From an uncultured beta proteobacterium (GTDB taxonomy: Bacteria > Pseudomonadota > Gammaproteobacteria > Burkholderiales > Burkholderiaceae_C): a stretch of 7,799 bases of DNA. Positions within the stretch are counted from its first letter, which is position 1, and each line of letters opens with the position of its first letter. The notes beneath the pieces are model-generated. The model ran no database searches and was not told the origin of the DNA. It saw only the letters and a program-made list of their open reading frames with translations. Below are positions 5,878 through 7,799 of this stretch, piece after piece. Location of the stretch: the NCBI GenBank assembly GCA_903840825.1, contig CAIMHL010000129.1, positions 1 to 7,799 on the forward strand. Direction: 5' to 3'. A program made the translations under genes and the position numbers.

Positions 5878-7799
5878 CTAGCCCTTAAGCTTGGCAAACG
5901 CCGAGGCCATGGCGCTGGACTGGGGGGCGTTGTTGGGCTGGTAAGCGCCTTGCCCGCCTGGGCGGCCGCGCTGGTTGTTGTTGCTGTTGCTGGTGGCGCT
6001 TTGAAAACGGTTGTCGCCAGGGCCGTCGCGCCGTGCGGGGGCAGCGCCTAGCTTCATGGTGAGGGCAATGCGCTTGCGGGCCACATCCACTTCCACCACC
6101 TGCACTTTGACGATGTCGCCGGTTTTGACGATTTCACGCGCGTCGGTGACAAACTTGTGTGCCAACTGGCTAACGTGAACCAAGCCGTCCTGGTGAACGC
6201 CCAAATCCACAAACGCGCCAAAAGCGGCCACATTGCTCACGGTGCCTTCCAAAATCATGCCCTCTTTCAGGTCTTTGATGTCATCCACGCCGTCGTTGAA
6301 GCGGGCCACTTTGAAGTCAGGGCGCGGATCGCGACCTGGTTTCTCCAGCTCGCCCAGGATGTCTTTTACCGTGATAACGCCAAACTTCTCGTTGGCAAAC
6401 AGCTCAGGTTTCAAGACTTTGAGCACGTCAGCGCGGCCCATCAACTCGGCCACCGGCTTGGCAGTGTGGGTCATGATTTTTTCCACCACGGGGTAGGTTT
6501 CCGGGTGAACGCCGGTCATGTCCAGCGGGTTGTCGCCACCCCGGATGCGCAAAAACCCGGCGCTTTGCTCAAAGGTTTTAGCGCCCAAGCCAGTCACTTG
6601 CATAAGCTGCTGGCGGTTGTTAAACGCGCCGTTGGCCTCACGCCAACGCACCACCGCCTTGGCCACGCTGGGGCTCAAACCCGAGACACGCGAGAGCAGC
6701 GGCACGCTGGCGGTGTTCAAGTCCACGCCTACGGAGTTAACGCAGTCTTCGACCACTGTTTCCAGCATTTTGGCCAGCTCGCTTTGGTTCACGTCGTGCT
6801 GGTACTGGCCCACGCCAATAGATTTAGGGTCAATCTTGACCAACTCAGCCAACGGGTCTTGCAGGCGACGGGCAATGCTGGCGGCGCCGCGCAAGCTCAC
6901 ATCCACATCGGGCATTTCTTGCGAGGCAAACTCGCTGGCCGAATACACTGAGGCACCGGCTTCGCTGACCACCACTTTTTCAATCAAGCGGTCAGACTGT
7001 TTGCCCAGCAGTTTGATGAGGTCAGCGGCCAGTTTGTCGGTCTCGCGGCTGGCGGTGCCGTTGCCGATGGCAATCAGGTTGACGCCGTGCTTTTCGCACA
7101 ACTTGCCCAAAATGTTCAGCGAGCCTTCCCAGTCTTTGCGCGGCTCGTGGGGGAACACGGTGCTGGTTTCCACCAGCTTGCCCGTGGTGTCGACCACCGC
7201 TACTTTGACACCGGTGCGAATGCCGGGGTCAAGCCCCAGCACCACGCGCGGGCCAGCGGGAGCGGCCAGCAACAGGTCGCGCAGGTTGTCGGCAAACACC
7301 TTGATGGCGACTTTTTCGGCCTCTTCACGTAGGCGAGTGAAGAGGTCGCGCTCGGTGGAGAGGCTCAGTTTCACGCGCCAGGTCCAAGCCACGCATTTGC
7401 GGATCAAATCATCAGCGGCACGGCTCTTGTGGCTCCAGCCCAGGCGCAAGGCGATGCGGCCTTCGGCCAAGGAAACCACGGGCGCCGCTCTTGTTTTAGT
7501 AGCTGCTGTAGTAATGCTAGCGGGTGCTGCAGGCATATTAGGCTCAGGAAGCACCAGTTTGGCGTCCAAAATCTCCAGCCCACGCCCGCGAAACACCGCC
7601 AAAGCGCGGTGCGAGGGCACCCGGCCAATGGGCTCGTCGTAGTCAAAGTAATCGCGAAACTTGGCCACATCGGCGTTGTTTTCATCTTTGCCCGCGGCCA
7701 GTTTGCTTTGGAACAGGCCCTCAGTCCACAGCCATTCACGCAGGTCTTGCACCAGAGAAGGCGTCTCGGCCCAGCGTTCGCTGAGCAAATCGCGCACGC
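5878..7799 (-). CDS. tex: Tex family transcription accessory / RNA-binding protein, N-terminus outside the window
   Basis: About 640 residues are visible of a protein usually near 780; the frame runs off the right edge. A GTG near 7797 is an internal valine. Numbering from there, the end of the Tex N-terminal helical region is followed by a YqgF-like domain starting VVLGLDPGIRTGVKVAVVD (185-203) and including AIGNGTASRE (243-252) and VVSEAGASVYSASE (276-289). Next come the helix-hairpin-helix pair, with VGVDLNTASVPLLSRVSGL (356-374) and LMQVTGLGAKTFEQSAGFLR (398-417), then an S1 RNA-binding domain (about 512-583: GMILEGTVSNVAAFGAFVDL ... RKRIALTMKL). The tail (about 587-632) is rich in Gly, Asn, Gln and Arg, typical of disordered RNA-binding extensions. 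Tex is a cytoplasmic nucleic-acid-binding protein related to eukaryotic Spt6 and affects transcription and toxin gene expression in some species. The linker around residues 84-107 carries an Ala/Thr-rich stretch with lower GC. comEC follows 47 nt downstream on the same strand. Confidence 0.96.
   Translation of the reverse strand, partial: VRDLLSERWAETPSLVQDLREWLWTEGLFQSKLAAGKDENNADVAKFRDYFDYDEPIGRVPSHRALAVFRGRGLEILDAKLVLPEPNMPAAPASITTAATKTRAAPVVSLAEGRIALRLGWSHKSRAADDLIRKCVAWTWRVKLSLSTERDLFTRLREEAEKVAIKVFADNLRDLLLAAPAGPRVVLGLDPGIRTGVKVAVVDTTGKLVETSTVFPHEPRKDWEGSLNILGKLCEKHGVNLIAIGNGTASRETDKLAADLIKLLGKQSDRLIEKVVVSEAGASVYSASEFASQEMPDVDVSLRGAASIARRLQDPLAELVKIDPKSIGVGQYQHDVNQSELAKMLETVVEDCVNSVGVDLNTASVPLLSRVSGLSPSVAKAVVRWREANGAFNNRQQLMQVTGLGAKTFEQSAGFLRIRGGDNPLDMTGVHPETYPVVEKIMTHTAKPVAELMGRADVLKVLKPELFANEKFGVITVKDILGELEKPGRDPRPDFKVARFNDGVDDIKDLKEGMILEGTVSNVAAFGAFVDLGVHQDGLVHVSQLAHKFVTDAREIVKTGDIVKVQVVEVDVARKRIALTMKLGAAPARRDGPGDNRFQSATSNSNNNQRGRPGGQGAYQPNNAPQSSAMASAFAKLKG
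7491..7520 (-). repeat. Low-GC stretch in a tex linker, similar to the comEC insertion
   Basis: This 30-base stretch has 11 G/C and encodes part of an Ala/Thr-rich linker in Tex (around residues 93-103). Bases 7498-7508 (AGTAGCTGCTG) match comEC bases 4619-4629 (AGTAGCTCCTG) at 10 of 11 positions in the same orientation. Both lie in polar linkers of otherwise conserved proteins. It may be a degenerate copy of the same small element, or chance. Confidence 0.3.

Noticed and set aside
5878..5900. Terminator between tex and comEC
   Set aside because: The 47-nt gap contains no stem followed by T residues, so read-through is more likely.
6157..7642. Long plus-strand open frames opposite tex (264 and 374 codons)
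   Set aside because: They are antisense to a clearly conserved gene, have unnatural His- or Ser/Arg-rich compositions and resemble no family I know; such frames arise from codon bias on GC-rich DNA.

Overview
The window looks like a stretch of chromosome from a betaproteobacterium of the order Burkholderiales, most likely the Comamonadaceae (Rhodoferax/Polaromonas-like). The evidence is moderately high GC, the style of the Tex, ComEC and YebC proteins, and the pairing of a circularly permuted ATP-grasp gene with an alpha-E gene. This placement is inferred from protein character and was not computed. The window is densely coding, with no gap over 300 bases, no RNA gene, no CRISPR array and no insertion sequence that I can see.

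Layout from left to right. Bases 1-205 (+) are the C-terminal end of a YebC/PmpR-family gene, followed by a clear intrinsic terminator (218-249). Bases 356-670 (+) encode a small single-BON-domain lipoprotein with a good ribosome binding site. The rest is on the minus strand. Reading in the direction of transcription from the right, it contains: tex (5878 to beyond 7799, N-terminus outside the window), comEC (3404-5830, 47 nt after tex), a circularly permuted type 2 ATP-grasp gene (1757-3301) and an alpha-E domain gene (781-1740, 16 nt after the ATP-grasp gene). The alpha-E gene converges on the BON gene across 110 bases with no obvious terminator.

The ATP-grasp/alpha-E pair is the least understood part. 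Families of this kind are predicted to make an amide/peptide-like product and are often found beside a transglutaminase-like protease and the Anbu proteasome homologue. Here the cassette stops after alpha-E, so it is a minimal two-gene form. Tex is an RNA-binding, transcription-related housekeeping protein. ComEC is the inner-membrane channel for taking up transforming DNA.

The main non-gene signals are as follows. A terminator-shaped hairpin with a T8 run lies inside the start of comEC (5676-5700, minus strand). A low-GC, in-frame insertion containing a 17-bp near-palindrome lies in the membrane domain of comEC (4574-4642). A short related-looking sequence sits in a linker of tex (7491-7520) and shares 10 of 11 bases with the comEC one. 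A 9-bp-arm inverted repeat lies upstream of the ATP-grasp gene (3338-3361).
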